Notes: generated by a model from the letters alone, not told the origin. 64,000 nt of DNA from CAZOVB01 sp964583095 (GCA_964583095.1 CAZOVB010000019.1:1-64000), one strand, 5' to 3'. Shown: positions 1 to 9,196, numbered from the stretch's first letter. Numbers and translations are program-made.

Positions 1-232
1 CAGCAGGCCCTCTACGACCTGATCCACTGATGGGTGTCCCAATGTTGAAGTCAGGTGCCCGGTCATCTACGAGTGCCAGGTTGTCCACGCATCGGATATC
101 GACCCGGAGAAGATGGACGGGAGGATCCTCTCGGGCGCCTACCGCGACGGTGATTACCACCGGATGTACTTCGGGAAGATCCTGCATACCAGCGCCGACC
201 CGATGGCCGACGATCTGCTTGCCGACTATTGA
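1..232 (+). pseudogene. Flavin-reductase-like C-terminal fragment, window edge, apparently frameshifted
   Basis: From about position 41 to the stop at 230-232 one frame reads like the C-terminus of a flavin reductase-like protein: CPVIYECQVVHASDID, then GDYHRMYFGKIL, the pattern that closes many FMN-binding flavin reductases. Going upstream this frame meets a stop at 20-22 and has no good start codon. A second frame is open from base 1 and stops at 28-30 (ends ALYDLIH). The simplest reading is the end of one gene with a frameshift near 20-40, real or a sequencing error. The family call is moderate to weak because fewer than 70 residues are visible. Confidence 0.4.
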
Positions 233-245
233 TCCCACCTGGTCG

Positions 246-274
246 TTGGACCCCCGTGCCCTGCGATGTATACT
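246..274 (+). promoter_or_regulatory. Sigma-70-type promoter of the small exported protein
   Basis: TTGGAC at 246-251 and TATACT at 269-274 are separated by exactly 17 bases. The predicted start point is near 281. This puts the upstream ATG at 266 inside the promoter and argues for translation starting at 281 (possibly leaderless) or at GTG 302. Confidence 0.5.
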
Positions 275-280
275 GCATGC

Positions 281-1204
281 ATGGCAACTGGGCCGTGCAT
301 CGTGAATCTGCGTCCGTGGGCTTCGCGCCGGCGGTTGGTCGGGCTGTTTCTGGCCCTTGCGGGCAGTTGGGCTCTGGCTGCCGACGGGCCGGAGCTTCCA
401 GAACCCCAGCCGCTGGTGGATCCGCCGGCCAAGGGCAAGGTTCAGGCCGTCCTGACCCCCGCCGATCGGGTCGAATCAGTCCGCCTGGTCAACCGGGCTA
501 CGGGCAAGATATTCCTGCCTGCATCCTGGGACAAGGCCACGGGCAAGGTTCGTTTTGAGCAGTTGCCCGGGGGCCGAAGCTACGATCTGGTCATCCAGAC
601 GCCAAAGGGCAGGAGCATCGAGGGGATCGACCTTTCCTTTGCCGATTCGCGCCTGCTGCGCCTTGCCGAAAAGGGGCGGAAGCTGCGGGATCTGGAACCG
701 CTGCCGGCCCACCGCTTTACCCGGGAAGATGCCCTGGAGGTCGCTCGATTCGCCTCCGTTCAGGAGGATTTCATGGACTGGAGCCGGACACTGTATGTCC
801 GGGGCCACGGCAGCCTGGCCACCGCTCTGGTCGAACGGATGCGGACGCGAGCTTTCTATGCCGGAGCCGGGCAGGTCATCTGGCGCGTGGAATTGTGGTA
901 TTTCCAGTGGCAGGGGGGGCAGTGGGTCCGCCTGCCCAACCAGGCCGTCGTGTTGCGACGCGTGCGGACGACTCCAGCCAAGTGGCGGGAAATCGACGTT
1001 TCCTACCATCCGGAACTGAGCGTGTTTGTGGACGATCAGGGCACGAGTTCGCCGGTGGAATTCAAATTGCCCGGGAAGAGCGACCCTCGGAGGGGCCGGC
1101 CCGGGGGGACGGATCCCAAACTTGCCCGGGAGCCCTGGATTTCCGGCCTGGACGGGGACAAGCCCGCCCAGAAACATTCGGAAGAATCCCCTCCAGGCTC
1201 ATGA
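281..1204 (+). CDS. Exported hypothetical protein
   Basis: About 307 residues with no domain I recognise. The N-terminus carries an arginine-rich stretch, a hydrophobic segment (LVGLFLALAGSWALA) and an AxA-type cleavage site before ADGPE, so it is probably exported. Next comes a short beta-type segment (VQAVLTPADRVESVRLVNR) that resembles a carboxypeptidase-regulatory-like or Ig-like fold, then a Trp-rich middle (IWRVELWYFQWQGGQW) and a charged, disordered C-terminus. ATG 281 was chosen because a promoter covers the earlier ATG at 266; GTG 302 is also possible. No clear Shine-Dalgarno sequence precedes any of these starts. The 3' end overlaps the convergent lipoprotein gene by six bases. Confidence 0.6.
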   Translation: MATGPCIVNLRPWASRRRLVGLFLALAGSWALAADGPELPEPQPLVDPPAKGKVQAVLTPADRVESVRLVNRATGKIFLPASWDKATGKVRFEQLPGGRSYDLVIQTPKGRSIEGIDLSFADSRLLRLAEKGRKLRDLEPLPAHRFTREDALEVARFASVQEDFMDWSRTLYVRGHGSLATALVERMRTRAFYAGAGQVIWRVELWYFQWQGGQWVRLPNQAVVLRRVRTTPAKWREIDVSYHPELSVFVDDQGTSSPVEFKLPGKSDPRRGRPGGTDPKLAREPWISGLDGDKPAQKHSEESPPGS

Positions 1205-2098
1205 ACCCTCCTGGACCCCGGAAAGCCCCTCGGTAGCCAGGCGGTCGATCTGCTCGGCCATCCATTTCTGCCATCGCAGGGCAACAGTGATCTCGTTGAC
1301 GCGGATGAGCTCCTTGGGCTCTCCGGCTGCCTGGTAGACCGCCAGGACATCCGAGGCAGGTACTTTCATCTGGAAGACGCCCTGGGCAATGAGCACCGGG
1401 GCTGTAATGCGCTCCAGCGCCCGGGGCGAGGAAGCCTGGGCGGTATCGAAGTTGCCGGTTTCGCCGATTTCCCGCATCAGGTTCCGACGCTGGGCGGGGC
1501 TGGCCAGGGGCATCTGGGAATTGACGTGACTTGCCAGGCTCAGCATCGGATCGACGACAAACACGCCCTGTACATTCGGTTCGGCTGCGGCGTAGCGAAG
1601 GGCGATCATCCCTCCGGCGTCCACTCCCGAAGCGTAGAGGGGCCCGCGGAGTTCGTCGCGTTGCCGAAGACGATTGACCAGGAAAGCGATGTCCCCGCGC
1701 TCCTTCAACCCGTACGTGACATACCTGCCGCCGCTTGAACCGTGGGTCCGAAGGTCCGGTAGCAGCGTGTCGTACCCCAGGGCCGAGAGTTCCTCCGCCA
1801 CGGTCAGGTACATCGCTTTGCCTTCGCCCAGGCCATGAAGCAGTACCACCGTGCCCTTGGGCTCTGGCTGGGAGGTCCTGGACCACCAGGCTTCGATGTC
1901 GGTCCCATCCAATGTGGTAAAGGTCGCGTGGCCTGCGATGCGTCCGGATTGCTGAAGTTTTTCGGCCGAGGGCAACAGCAGGGCCACGTTCCGTCCCTGG
2001 CTGGTGTCGGGTTGCAGGAATCTCCGGGCCTGGTTGTCGGAGCATCCCCCAGCCAAAGCGGTGAGGAAAACAACTGCCGCCAATAGGTTACGTCGCAT
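1199..2098 (-). CDS. Alpha/beta-hydrolase-fold lipoprotein lacking the catalytic triad
   Basis: A 299-residue protein with a lipoprotein signal (MRRNLLAAVVFLTALAGGC, predicted lipidated Cys19). The fold is that of serine aminopeptidase-type hydrolases: oxyanion motif LLHGLG (86-91), then the DLRTHG strand. It aligns nearly end to end with the adjacent upstream gene, but all three catalytic positions differ. The nucleophile Ser160 of the neighbour is Asp160 here (GVDAGG), the acid Asp243 is Gln243, and the catalytic His is Glu269. The copy is therefore either a non-catalytic binding or regulatory partner, or uses other chemistry. Its start overlaps the upstream gene by 11 bases, implying co-translation. 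A longer open frame upstream was rejected because the signal peptide fixes the start. Confidence 0.82.
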   Translation of the reverse strand: MRRNLLAAVVFLTALAGGCSDNQARRFLQPDTSQGRNVALLLPSAEKLQQSGRIAGHATFTTLDGTDIEAWWSRTSQPEPKGTVVLLHGLGEGKAMYLTVAEELSALGYDTLLPDLRTHGSSGGRYVTYGLKERGDIAFLVNRLRQRDELRGPLYASGVDAGGMIALRYAAAEPNVQGVFVVDPMLSLASHVNSQMPLASPAQRRNLMREIGETGNFDTAQASSPRALERITAPVLIAQGVFQMKVPASDVLAVYQAAGEPKELIRVNEITVALRWQKWMAEQIDRLATEGLSGVQEGS

Positions 2099-3047
2099 GA
2101 GAGTCTCCCGATCTCGTGGGCTGCGGGCTGAGCCTTCCAGGAAGTATAGCCGATTCGCCGGTGGCCTTGCCCTCTGCCAGCTCATTGATTCTTTCGGCAA
2201 ACCAGCGGTCCCGGCCCAGAAGAATTGTCGCATGACCCGCCCACCAGATGGTGTGCATCGCTTTGGGGCCCGGGCTGGCCTGGAGGATTTCCCGCCCGTG
2301 CCGGTAGGGCACGGTCGCGTCCAGCCGGCCGTGAATAACAACCAGTGGGCACTTGAGCTTGGTGGCGGCCTGGATGGCTGAGGCCTGGCAGATGTCGAAA
2401 TCCGCCATTTCCAGCACCGCTTGGCGGGTCTGCTGGATCTTCTCCGGGCTGATCAGCGGGAACATTCGCCTGAGGACCTGTCGTGCTCCGGCCGCGGGGG
2501 CGACAGCCACTACGCCTGCGCATCGGGGATCGGCAGCGGCATACTGCACTGCAATGCAGCCTCCCATCGAAACGCCGAAGACGTAGATTTTTTCGTTGAG
2601 ACCGTCCTGCTCGGTCAGTACATCCACGATCCGTCGCAGGTCCTGTTTTTCGCCGGCTCCCCAGGTGATGTACCTGCCTGTAGAGCGGCCATGGGCGCGA
2701 TTGTCGGGAAGGATCACATCGAAGCCGTCATCGGCCAGTTCCTGGCCCAGGCCATAGAGCCGGGCCTTGGAGTCCCACAGGCCATGCAGCAGGAGAACCG
2801 TGCCGCGGGATTCTTCCTTGCGGGAGTGGATCGCCCAGACATCGATGGTGATATCCTCTTGTGTTTCCACTCGCCGGTGCAGGTCGATTTTCCCCCGGGC
2901 GATAAGCTTCTCCGGGCTTCCGAGCAGACACTGGCGAGCCGCTCCGGTAATCGATCCGTGGCAAATCAGGCTCTTGGCGCAGTAGTCCGCGCTGCAACCG
3001 GCCAGACCCGCCAGCCAGGCCGTCAAGGGAAGCAATGTCCGTTTCAT
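2088..3047 (-). CDS. Alpha/beta hydrolase lipoprotein (serine aminopeptidase-like)
   Basis: A 319-residue lipoprotein (lipobox LAGC, Cys18), presumably anchored on the outside of the inner membrane or at the outer membrane. It has a complete alpha/beta hydrolase core: LLHGLW at 86-91, DNRAHG, nucleophile elbow GVSMGG with Ser160, acid in HGRLDATVP (Asp243) and His272 in GHATIL. Family knowledge suggests an esterase, lipase or aminopeptidase; the substrate cannot be read. It lies 24 bases downstream of mutL and overlaps the next gene, a triad-less paralogue, by 11 bases. The pair looks like a tandem duplication in which one copy kept activity. Confidence 0.85.
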   Translation of the reverse strand: MKRTLLPLTAWLAGLAGCSADYCAKSLICHGSITGAARQCLLGSPEKLIARGKIDLHRRVETQEDITIDVWAIHSRKEESRGTVLLLHGLWDSKARLYGLGQELADDGFDVILPDNRAHGRSTGRYITWGAGEKQDLRRIVDVLTEQDGLNEKIYVFGVSMGGCIAVQYAAADPRCAGVVAVAPAAGARQVLRRMFPLISPEKIQQTRQAVLEMADFDICQASAIQAATKLKCPLVVIHGRLDATVPYRHGREILQASPGPKAMHTIWWAGHATILLGRDRWFAERINELAEGKATGESAILPGRLSPQPTRSGDSHAT

Positions 3048-3071
3048 AATCAGCCCCTTTCCGAGGCGATT

Positions 3072-5036
3072 CTACGTCCGGTGGAACTGTTTTTCCAGTT
3101 CCTTCAGGCCCAGTCGAAGCGTCGTGGGGCGCCCATGCGGGCAGGCCGATGCCTTCTCCGCAGCCAGGCCTTCTGCCAGCAGATCCCGCATTTCCTCCTG
3201 GGTGAGAGGATGATTGGCCTTGATGGCCGCCTTGCACGCCATCATCGCCAGGACATCCTCCAGGAGACGTTCGGCATCGGCGGTGTCGTCTTCGCTGAGC
3301 GTGTCGAGAAGTTCCCGGACGAATCGGTCGGGCTGCACCTGGCGATCCAGCAGGGCCGAGGGGAACTGCTGAATGGCCACCGAACGGGGCCCGAAGGACT
3401 CTATGACAATCCCCAATTGCCCCAGGAGCTGCTCATGCGTTTCCAGCAGGGCCATTTCGTGCTCGGTGAGCTTGAGCGTCTGGGGCAGCAGCAGGCGTTG
3501 GCCGGTCAGAGCCCCCTGGGCCAGACGCTTCTGGAAACGGTTGTAGAGAATGCGTTCGTGCATGGCGTGCTGGTCTACGATCATCAAACCATCTTCGCTT
3601 TGGCAGATCAGGTAGCTCTGGTGAACCTGAAGAATCGCCGGAGGAAGAGCGGTGGGGACAGGTTCTTCCTGCTCCTGGAGTGTCGCAGAGGCGTCGGGCT
3701 CGAGCTGAGGTGCCTGGGGCGAGGCCGGCTGGGCAGGAGATTTCGGGACGGCTGCGGGCTTTTTGGCTCCCCAGGGCATGCGGATCAGCGGAGCGTCCTG
3801 CTGGGGCGGATCCTGCTGGGCGGTACGGGCTTGGTGGGCATGCAGGGGCGATGGCTGGGCGCCTGGCTTACGATCCGGCCCCTGCTGGGCCGGGGGGGCA
3901 GGAGCGGATTTGAAGAAATCCGCCAGGGCCTGTCGAAGCGATTCGCGCTGCTGCTGCTTGCCTTCGTCATCGTGACGAGGCTCGCAGGGGGCTTCCGGGG
4001 CGTCGCTGTCGGCCTTGTCCAGAGAGGCCGACGGCGAAAGAGAGGCGCGGTTGAGTGTCTCCTTGAGGCTTGCCAGCAAGGCCCCGTGAACGGCCTGGCT
4101 GTCGCGAAATCGCACCTCTATTTTGGTCGGATGCACGTTGACATCCACGTCGTTGCAATCGATTTCCAAGAAGACCATGACGGGCGGGTAGCGCCCCGGC
4201 TCGATGCGCCCGCGGTAGGCCTCGCGAAGGGCGTGGGCAATGAGACGGTCTCGTATGTACCGCCCGTTGAGGAAGACGTACTGCCACTTTGCCGAGCTGC
4301 GAGCGGCCGAGGGTAGACCGATCAGCCCCGCCACGCCGACCTGCCCCGTCCGGGGGATCAGCGGGATGAGGTTTTCGGCCAGTTCGGGCCCCAGCAGGTC
4401 CCGTACCCGCTGGGAAGTCGACTGCGTGGCGGGCAGGTTCTGGATCTGCCTGCCGTTGTGCACCAGGCCAAAGGCGATCTGCGGATGCCCCAGGGCCAGG
4501 CGGGTGATCTGTTCGGTCACGTGGCCCAGTTCGGTGTTGGTGGTCCGGAGGAATTTGCGACGCGCGGGGGTATTGAAGAACAGATCCCGCACGCTGACTG
4601 TCGTGCCCACCCGGGCCGAGCAGGGCTTGGGTTCTTCGGCGCTTTGTCCCGAGGCGCGGATCTCGTAGCCGGCTGCATCTTCCTGTCCGCCCGAGCGGGA
4701 GCTGATGTGGGCGTGGGAGATCGAGGCGATCGAAGCCAGCGCCTCTCCGCGGAAGCCCATGGTTCGGATTCGGAAGAGATCCTCGTCGTCTTCGAGCTTG
4801 CTGGTTGCGTGGGGCACGAAGGCAAGGGCCAGGTCCTCCCGGCTCATTCCGCAGCCATCGTCGGAGACGCTGATGAGCTTCTTCCCCCCGTCCTCGAGCG
4901 TGACATCGATACGGCAAGCCCCTGCGTCGATGGCGTTTTCCACCAGTTCCTTTACGACGCTGGCAGGGCGTTCGATGACCTCGCCGGCGGCGATCTTGTT
5001 GACCAGGTGGGTTGGCAGGACGTTGATTACGGGCAT
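3072..5036 (-). CDS. mutL: DNA mismatch repair protein MutL
   Basis: A 654-residue MutL. The N-terminal GHKL ATPase is clear: ENAIDAG at 33-39, DDGCGM near 59-64 and GFRGEAL at 94-100. A proline/glutamine-rich linker (about 345-460) joins it to the C-terminal dimerisation/endonuclease domain. That domain has CKAAIKAN (601-608), CPHGRP (632-637) and the metal-binding motif starting DQHA at 488. The usual motif is DQHA-x2-E-x4-E; here the first Glu is Glu494 but the last position is Asn499, so the nicking site may be altered. The gene lies 99 bases downstream of topA and just upstream of two lipoprotein genes, all leftward, as one probable transcription unit. MutL couples mismatch recognition by MutS to strand removal. 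Confidence 0.96.
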   Translation of the reverse strand: MPVINVLPTHLVNKIAAGEVIERPASVVKELVENAIDAGACRIDVTLEDGGKKLISVSDDGCGMSREDLALAFVPHATSKLEDDEDLFRIRTMGFRGEALASIASISHAHISSRSGGQEDAAGYEIRASGQSAEEPKPCSARVGTTVSVRDLFFNTPARRKFLRTTNTELGHVTEQITRLALGHPQIAFGLVHNGRQIQNLPATQSTSQRVRDLLGPELAENLIPLIPRTGQVGVAGLIGLPSAARSSAKWQYVFLNGRYIRDRLIAHALREAYRGRIEPGRYPPVMVFLEIDCNDVDVNVHPTKIEVRFRDSQAVHGALLASLKETLNRASLSPSASLDKADSDAPEAPCEPRHDDEGKQQQRESLRQALADFFKSAPAPPAQQGPDRKPGAQPSPLHAHQARTAQQDPPQQDAPLIRMPWGAKKPAAVPKSPAQPASPQAPQLEPDASATLQEQEEPVPTALPPAILQVHQSYLICQSEDGLMIVDQHAMHERILYNRFQKRLAQGALTGQRLLLPQTLKLTEHEMALLETHEQLLGQLGIVIESFGPRSVAIQQFPSALLDRQVQPDRFVRELLDTLSEDDTADAERLLEDVLAMMACKAAIKANHPLTQEEMRDLLAEGLAAEKASACPHGRPTTLRLGLKELEKQFHRT

Positions 5037-5135
5037 GTCATCACGGGCGCAAGGGACCGACCGGGCAAAGGCCGGATTGTAGACGATTTGCCCACGGTTT
5101 CCAAACTCCGTCGAGGGGTTCTGCCCTCTGGACGT

Positions 5136-7718
5136 CTATTCGTCGGAGGCCTCTTGGCTGCTTGACGCGTTGACGTCCCGGGGTTCTTCGTCCTTGCCGA
5201 TGGGGGTGGAGTCGAGGTGCTTGAGGACGGGAACGGGGTTCTCTGCCTCGTGCTTGACCAGATCCGCTTCCAGCTGCTTTTTCTTCTCGTCGTCCAGGGA
5301 GTTGAAGCCCACCCGGCCGCGGCAGCGGGGAAACTGGTCGCAACTGAGCCAGGGGCCTCGCTTGGAGCGTCGGAGATTCATCTTGCCCTTTTCGCACTTG
5401 GGGCAGTCGAGATCGGTCTTGAGCGGCGGAGGCGAGGGGTGCTGGATCTTGCCCTTGCGATCGAGCTTCACGATGCCCTTGCAGTCCGGGTACCCGCTGC
5501 AGCTGAGGAACGGACCGTATCGGCCGCGACGCAGGACCATCTCCTTTTCGCATTCGGGGCAGGCAACATCGACAAAGACTTTCTCGAGCTTGTTTCCCTT
5601 CTCATCGACGGGGTAGGTCTGCTTGCAGTCGGGATAGCCCGTGCAGGCCAGGTACCGCCCGTTCTTGTTGAAGCGGTAGACCATCTCCTTGCCGCACTGC
5701 TCGCACTTGTACTGGCTGGGCTGGGTTTCGGCCTTGGCGTGGACCATCTCCTCCGAGGCGCGTTCGAGGCGCTCGCTGAAGGGTCCGTAGAAGGCTTCGA
5801 GGATCTTGACCCAGTCGGCGTCGGAATCTTCGACCCGGTCGAGCTGGTCCTCCATGTCCGCGGTGAATCGCACGTCGAAGATCTTCGGGAAGTGCTTGAC
5901 GAGCTTATCGGTCACCACGCAACCCAGATCGGTCGGGCGGAAGGACCGATCCTGCTGGCGGACGTAGTTGCGGTTCTGGATGGTCTGGATGATGCTGGCA
6001 TACGTGCTGGGACGGCCGATTCCCTCGGCCTCGAGCACCTTGACCAGCGAGGCCTCGGTATAGCGCGGCGGCGGCTGGGTGAAGTGCTGCGACGGATCGA
6101 TCGCCACCGGGTGGACTTCCTGTTTCTCTTCGAGCCTGGGCAGGTACTGATCACCTCCCCGGGGCATGCCGGCCACGCGAAGATAACCGTCGAATGCGAG
6201 TCGTCGGCCCATCGCTTTCAAGACGGCCTCGCCCTGGTCGGTTTTTACCGTGATATCCGCCTCGGTTACGTTCCACAGGGCCGGGGACATCTGGCAGGAG
6301 ACGAACCGCTTCCAGATCAGGTCGTAGAGCTTGAACTGTTCGTCGTTGAGGCACTTGCGGAGTTTTTCGGGCGTCCGGCTGGCGTCGGTGGGGCGGATGG
6401 CCTCGTGGGCTTCCTGCGCCCGCCCGGAGGAACTGTAGAAGTTGGGCTTCTCGGGGATGTATTCCTTGCCGTATTTTTCCTGGATGAGTCCGCGCACCTG
6501 TGAGATGGCCTCGCCGGCAATGTGTCGGCTGTCCGTACGCATGTAGGTAATCAGGCCGGCGACGCCTTCTCCGGGCACTTCGATGCCTTCGTAGAGCTGC
6601 TGGGCGATTCGCATGGTGCGCGACGCGGCGAATCGAAGCTGCGCCGCAGCGGCTTGCTGCAGCGAGGCGGTGTTGAAGACCGCAGAAGGACGCGACTTGC
6701 TCTGCCGGTTCTTCATGGCCGTCACCTGGTAGGCCGGGGCGTCCGGGCGGGGCTTGCCGATGACGGTAACCTTGTTCTGTGCGGGGCCTTTGGCTTCTTC
6801 GTCGTGGGTCTTGCGGAGCTCCACCACCTCCAGGCCCAGTGCCTCGGCCAAGCCTACCGCCTGCTGCTGGGAATCGCTCTTGAATCGCGAGCCTTTCAAG
6901 CGGACCAGTTCGGCCCGGAAGGATTCGTGCTCGGCCAGGAACTGCTGCTGGGCATCCTTTGTCGGGCCCATGCCGCGTTTGTCTTCCTGGGCCAGAAAGG
7001 CCGGCCACTCCTGCTGGAGCCTGGCGGCAAGGTCGGAATCGACCGAGAGGATGGCCTCGATCTTCCAGTATTCCTCGGGGATGAACGCTTCGATTTCCCG
7101 TTCGCGTTCCACGACCAGCCTCACGGCCACCGATTGGACCCGACCGGCCGAGAGACCGGGAGAGACCTTCCGCCACAGCAGCGGCGAGACCTGGTAGCCC
7201 ACGATGCGGTCCAGGATCCTCCGGGCCTGCTGGGCGTTGACCTTGTTCATGTCGATGGTGCGCGGGTGTGCGAACGCCTCGCGTATGGCGTCTGCGGTGA
7301 TCTGATTGAAGATCACGCGCCGGATCTTGTCTTCGGAGACGCCGAGGCTCTCGGCCAGGTGCCAGGCGATCGCCTCGCCCTCCCGGTCCAGGTCGGTGGC
7401 CAGGAAGACCTGCTGGGCGGGCTTTGCGGCCTTTTTCAACTCGGCCAGAACCTTCCGCCTTCCGGTCAGGGGCTGATAGGAGGGGGCGAAGCGGTTCTCG
7501 AAATCCACGCCGATTTCCTTGGCGGGCAGGTCGCGCACGTGTCCCATCGAGGCCTTGACCACGTAGTCGTTGCCCAGGTACCGGTTGATGGTACGCGCCT
7601 TGGCCGGCGATTCGACGACGACGAGGTTCTTGCCGTTGGCGCCGGCAGAGGCGCGTTTCGAGCCGGACGAGGACCTCCGGGTCGTCTTCTTGCTGGATTT
7701 CTTTGCGGACTTGGCCAT
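5136..7718 (-). CDS. topA: DNA topoisomerase I (type IA)
   Basis: An 860-residue topoisomerase I that relaxes negative supercoils through a 5'-phosphotyrosine intermediate. The Toprim domain shows VVESPAKA (Glu36) and TDLDREGEA (Asp109, Asp111, Glu113), which bind magnesium. The active-site tyrosine is Tyr392 in TYMRTDS. Three C-terminal four-cysteine zinc ribbons follow (CEQC...CTGYPDC, CPEC...CSGYPDC, CPKC...CDQFPRC), then an acidic tail. The first about 28 residues are Lys/Ser-rich, an extension common in planctomycete and actinobacterial enzymes. The start is supported by GAGAGG seven bases upstream. It leads the leftward topA-mutL block. Confidence 0.97.
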   Translation of the reverse strand: MAKSAKKSSKKTTRRSSSGSKRASAGANGKNLVVVESPAKARTINRYLGNDYVVKASMGHVRDLPAKEIGVDFENRFAPSYQPLTGRRKVLAELKKAAKPAQQVFLATDLDREGEAIAWHLAESLGVSEDKIRRVIFNQITADAIREAFAHPRTIDMNKVNAQQARRILDRIVGYQVSPLLWRKVSPGLSAGRVQSVAVRLVVEREREIEAFIPEEYWKIEAILSVDSDLAARLQQEWPAFLAQEDKRGMGPTKDAQQQFLAEHESFRAELVRLKGSRFKSDSQQQAVGLAEALGLEVVELRKTHDEEAKGPAQNKVTVIGKPRPDAPAYQVTAMKNRQSKSRPSAVFNTASLQQAAAAQLRFAASRTMRIAQQLYEGIEVPGEGVAGLITYMRTDSRHIAGEAISQVRGLIQEKYGKEYIPEKPNFYSSSGRAQEAHEAIRPTDASRTPEKLRKCLNDEQFKLYDLIWKRFVSCQMSPALWNVTEADITVKTDQGEAVLKAMGRRLAFDGYLRVAGMPRGGDQYLPRLEEKQEVHPVAIDPSQHFTQPPPRYTEASLVKVLEAEGIGRPSTYASIIQTIQNRNYVRQQDRSFRPTDLGCVVTDKLVKHFPKIFDVRFTADMEDQLDRVEDSDADWVKILEAFYGPFSERLERASEEMVHAKAETQPSQYKCEQCGKEMVYRFNKNGRYLACTGYPDCKQTYPVDEKGNKLEKVFVDVACPECEKEMVLRRGRYGPFLSCSGYPDCKGIVKLDRKGKIQHPSPPPLKTDLDCPKCEKGKMNLRRSKRGPWLSCDQFPRCRGRVGFNSLDDEKKKQLEADLVKHEAENPVPVLKHLDSTPIGKDEEPRDVNASSSQEASDE

Positions 7719-7801
7719 GCCAGTACCTCTCGGAGCTACGGGGCAACTCCTTCAAACTATATCGGCCTCGGCGGGGCTCTTGTCGCCCTGTCGGGGGCAA
7801 C

Positions 7802-7831
7802 ATGATTCGTCGACGCCGCCCCGCTTGTCAA
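7802..7831 (-). promoter_or_regulatory. Probable topA promoter
   Basis: On the minus strand a perfect TTGACA (plus-strand 7826-7831) is followed after 18 bases by AATCAT (7802-7807, four of six matches to TATAAT). The predicted start lies about 75 bases upstream of the topA ATG. The rest of the 347-base space between topA and the sigma factor gene shows no gene. Confidence 0.5.
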
Positions 7832-8065
7832 GTATGGCTGTGTTTTTTCCGGCAGGGCACCTGTGGCTCCCGTGGGCCGGGGCCGGGGGGCGCCGCAGCC
7901 AGGGGGTCGTAACTTCTTTCAGCGCCGTATACAAGAGAAATCTCCCTGCCGGGCACACCGCGGATCCGCCGGGCCTTACTCAAGCCGGCCCCCCATGTGG
8001 ACGAAAAGCTCCTTGGGAGAAAGCCTCTCCCGGAGGAAAGCAGAGGATTCTTCGAGGATTTCGCC

Positions 8066-8887
8066 ATGACGCAGTCCAAGCTCGGCCTGGGATGGTATCT
8101 GGACCAGATCAAATCCACCCCGCTGTTGACCGCTCAACAGGAAAAGCAACTGGCCCGGCGTGTCCGGGAGCACTCGGACCCGATTGCCCGGGAGGAGATG
8201 ATCCGCGCCAACCTGCGCCTGGTGGTCAAGATCGCCAAGGACTACTCCAACCCGGGAATGACCCTGGGCGACCTGGTCGCCGAGGGAAACATCGGACTCA
8301 TGCGCGCCGTGGAAGAATTCGACCCCGAGGCCGGCGTGCGTTTCAGTACCTACGCCGCCTGGTGGATCAAGCAGGCTATCAAACGGGCCATGATCAACGC
8401 CGGCCAGCCGATTCATATCCCGGCCTACCTGGTCAAGCTCATCACGCGCTGGCGAAGGACCGCCAATCTCCTGGAGAACGAACTGGGACGCAAACCTACC
8501 ACACGCGAGATGGCCGAATCGCTCAAGGTCAGCGACAAGAAGGCAGAGATCATCCTTCAGGGCCTCCAGGCCGTCAACGCACCGAGCCAGATGGGCACCG
8601 AGGAGACCCAGGCTATTGCCGAAATCCTGATCGACGAGCAAGCCGCTGCCCCGGAGCAGCCTCTGCTGGACTCGGCCATGAAGCCCATGCTCGAATCACT
8701 CCTGGAACACATCGAGCCGCGGCAGCAGAAGATTCTCAGCCTGCGTTTCGGGCTGGGAGCCCCGGATGCGGTCGGGATGACGTACAAGGAGATCGGCGGG
8801 CAGATCGGCCTGACGCGCGAGCGTGTCCGCCAACTGGAGAAGGAAGCCCTGGCTTCGCTGCGAAGCCTGGCCGATGCGAAGGTCTGA
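8066..8887 (+). CDS. RNA polymerase sigma factor, RpoD/SigA-related (sigma-70 group)
   Basis: A 273-residue sigma factor with conserved regions in order: region 1.2 (LLTAQQEKQLARRV), region 2 including the core-binding and -10-reading segment (GDLVAEGNIGLMRAVEEFDP, FSTYAAWWIKQAI), region 3, and region 4 with the -35-reading helix-turn-helix (MTYKEIGGQIGLTRERVRQLE). It lacks the long region 1.1 of housekeeping RpoD, so it is probably an alternative (group 2-like) factor; planctomycetes often have several. ATG 8066 is preferred because GAGGA lies seven bases upstream. A GTG at 7997 would add 23 residues but has no ribosome binding site. Confidence 0.9.
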   Translation: MTQSKLGLGWYLDQIKSTPLLTAQQEKQLARRVREHSDPIAREEMIRANLRLVVKIAKDYSNPGMTLGDLVAEGNIGLMRAVEEFDPEAGVRFSTYAAWWIKQAIKRAMINAGQPIHIPAYLVKLITRWRRTANLLENELGRKPTTREMAESLKVSDKKAEIILQGLQAVNAPSQMGTEETQAIAEILIDEQAAAPEQPLLDSAMKPMLESLLEHIEPRQQKILSLRFGLGAPDAVGMTYKEIGGQIGLTRERVRQLEKEALASLRSLADAKV

Positions 8888-8909
8888 TCGTTCGTCTTGG
8901 AGTAAAACA

Positions 8910-8940
8910 GGGCCGGATACTGGTGGTAAGCATCCGGCCC
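8910..8940. terminator. Intergenic hairpin, probable terminator between convergent genes
   Basis: A perfect 9-bp stem, GGGCCGGAT (8910-8918) with ATCCGGCCC (8932-8940), and a 13-base loop, 23 bases after the sigma factor stop. On the minus strand it is followed by CTGTTTT; on the plus strand there is no T run. The next gene (response regulator) converges from the right. The remainder of 8941-9196 shows no gene. Confidence 0.5.
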
Positions 8941-9196
8941 ATACGCAGGGCAGCACAAAGCACGCAACGCCCCGTCGAAGACGTTTCCCAGACTCCGGCA
9001 ATGCAATCTCGATCGAGGCCACCGGCCATCACGCAACTCAACAGCCGGTTGCAACGATTGTCTTCTCCGATGGGATCTAACGCCATTGGGGTTTTTGCCG
9101 GTTCCCGTCTCGGAAAATACCTATCTTCAGGGCGAAAATCCCTGCCGTTGGGGAGTTTTCAGGGGGCGGGGCCCGACAGCCCGGCAACGCCCCTAA

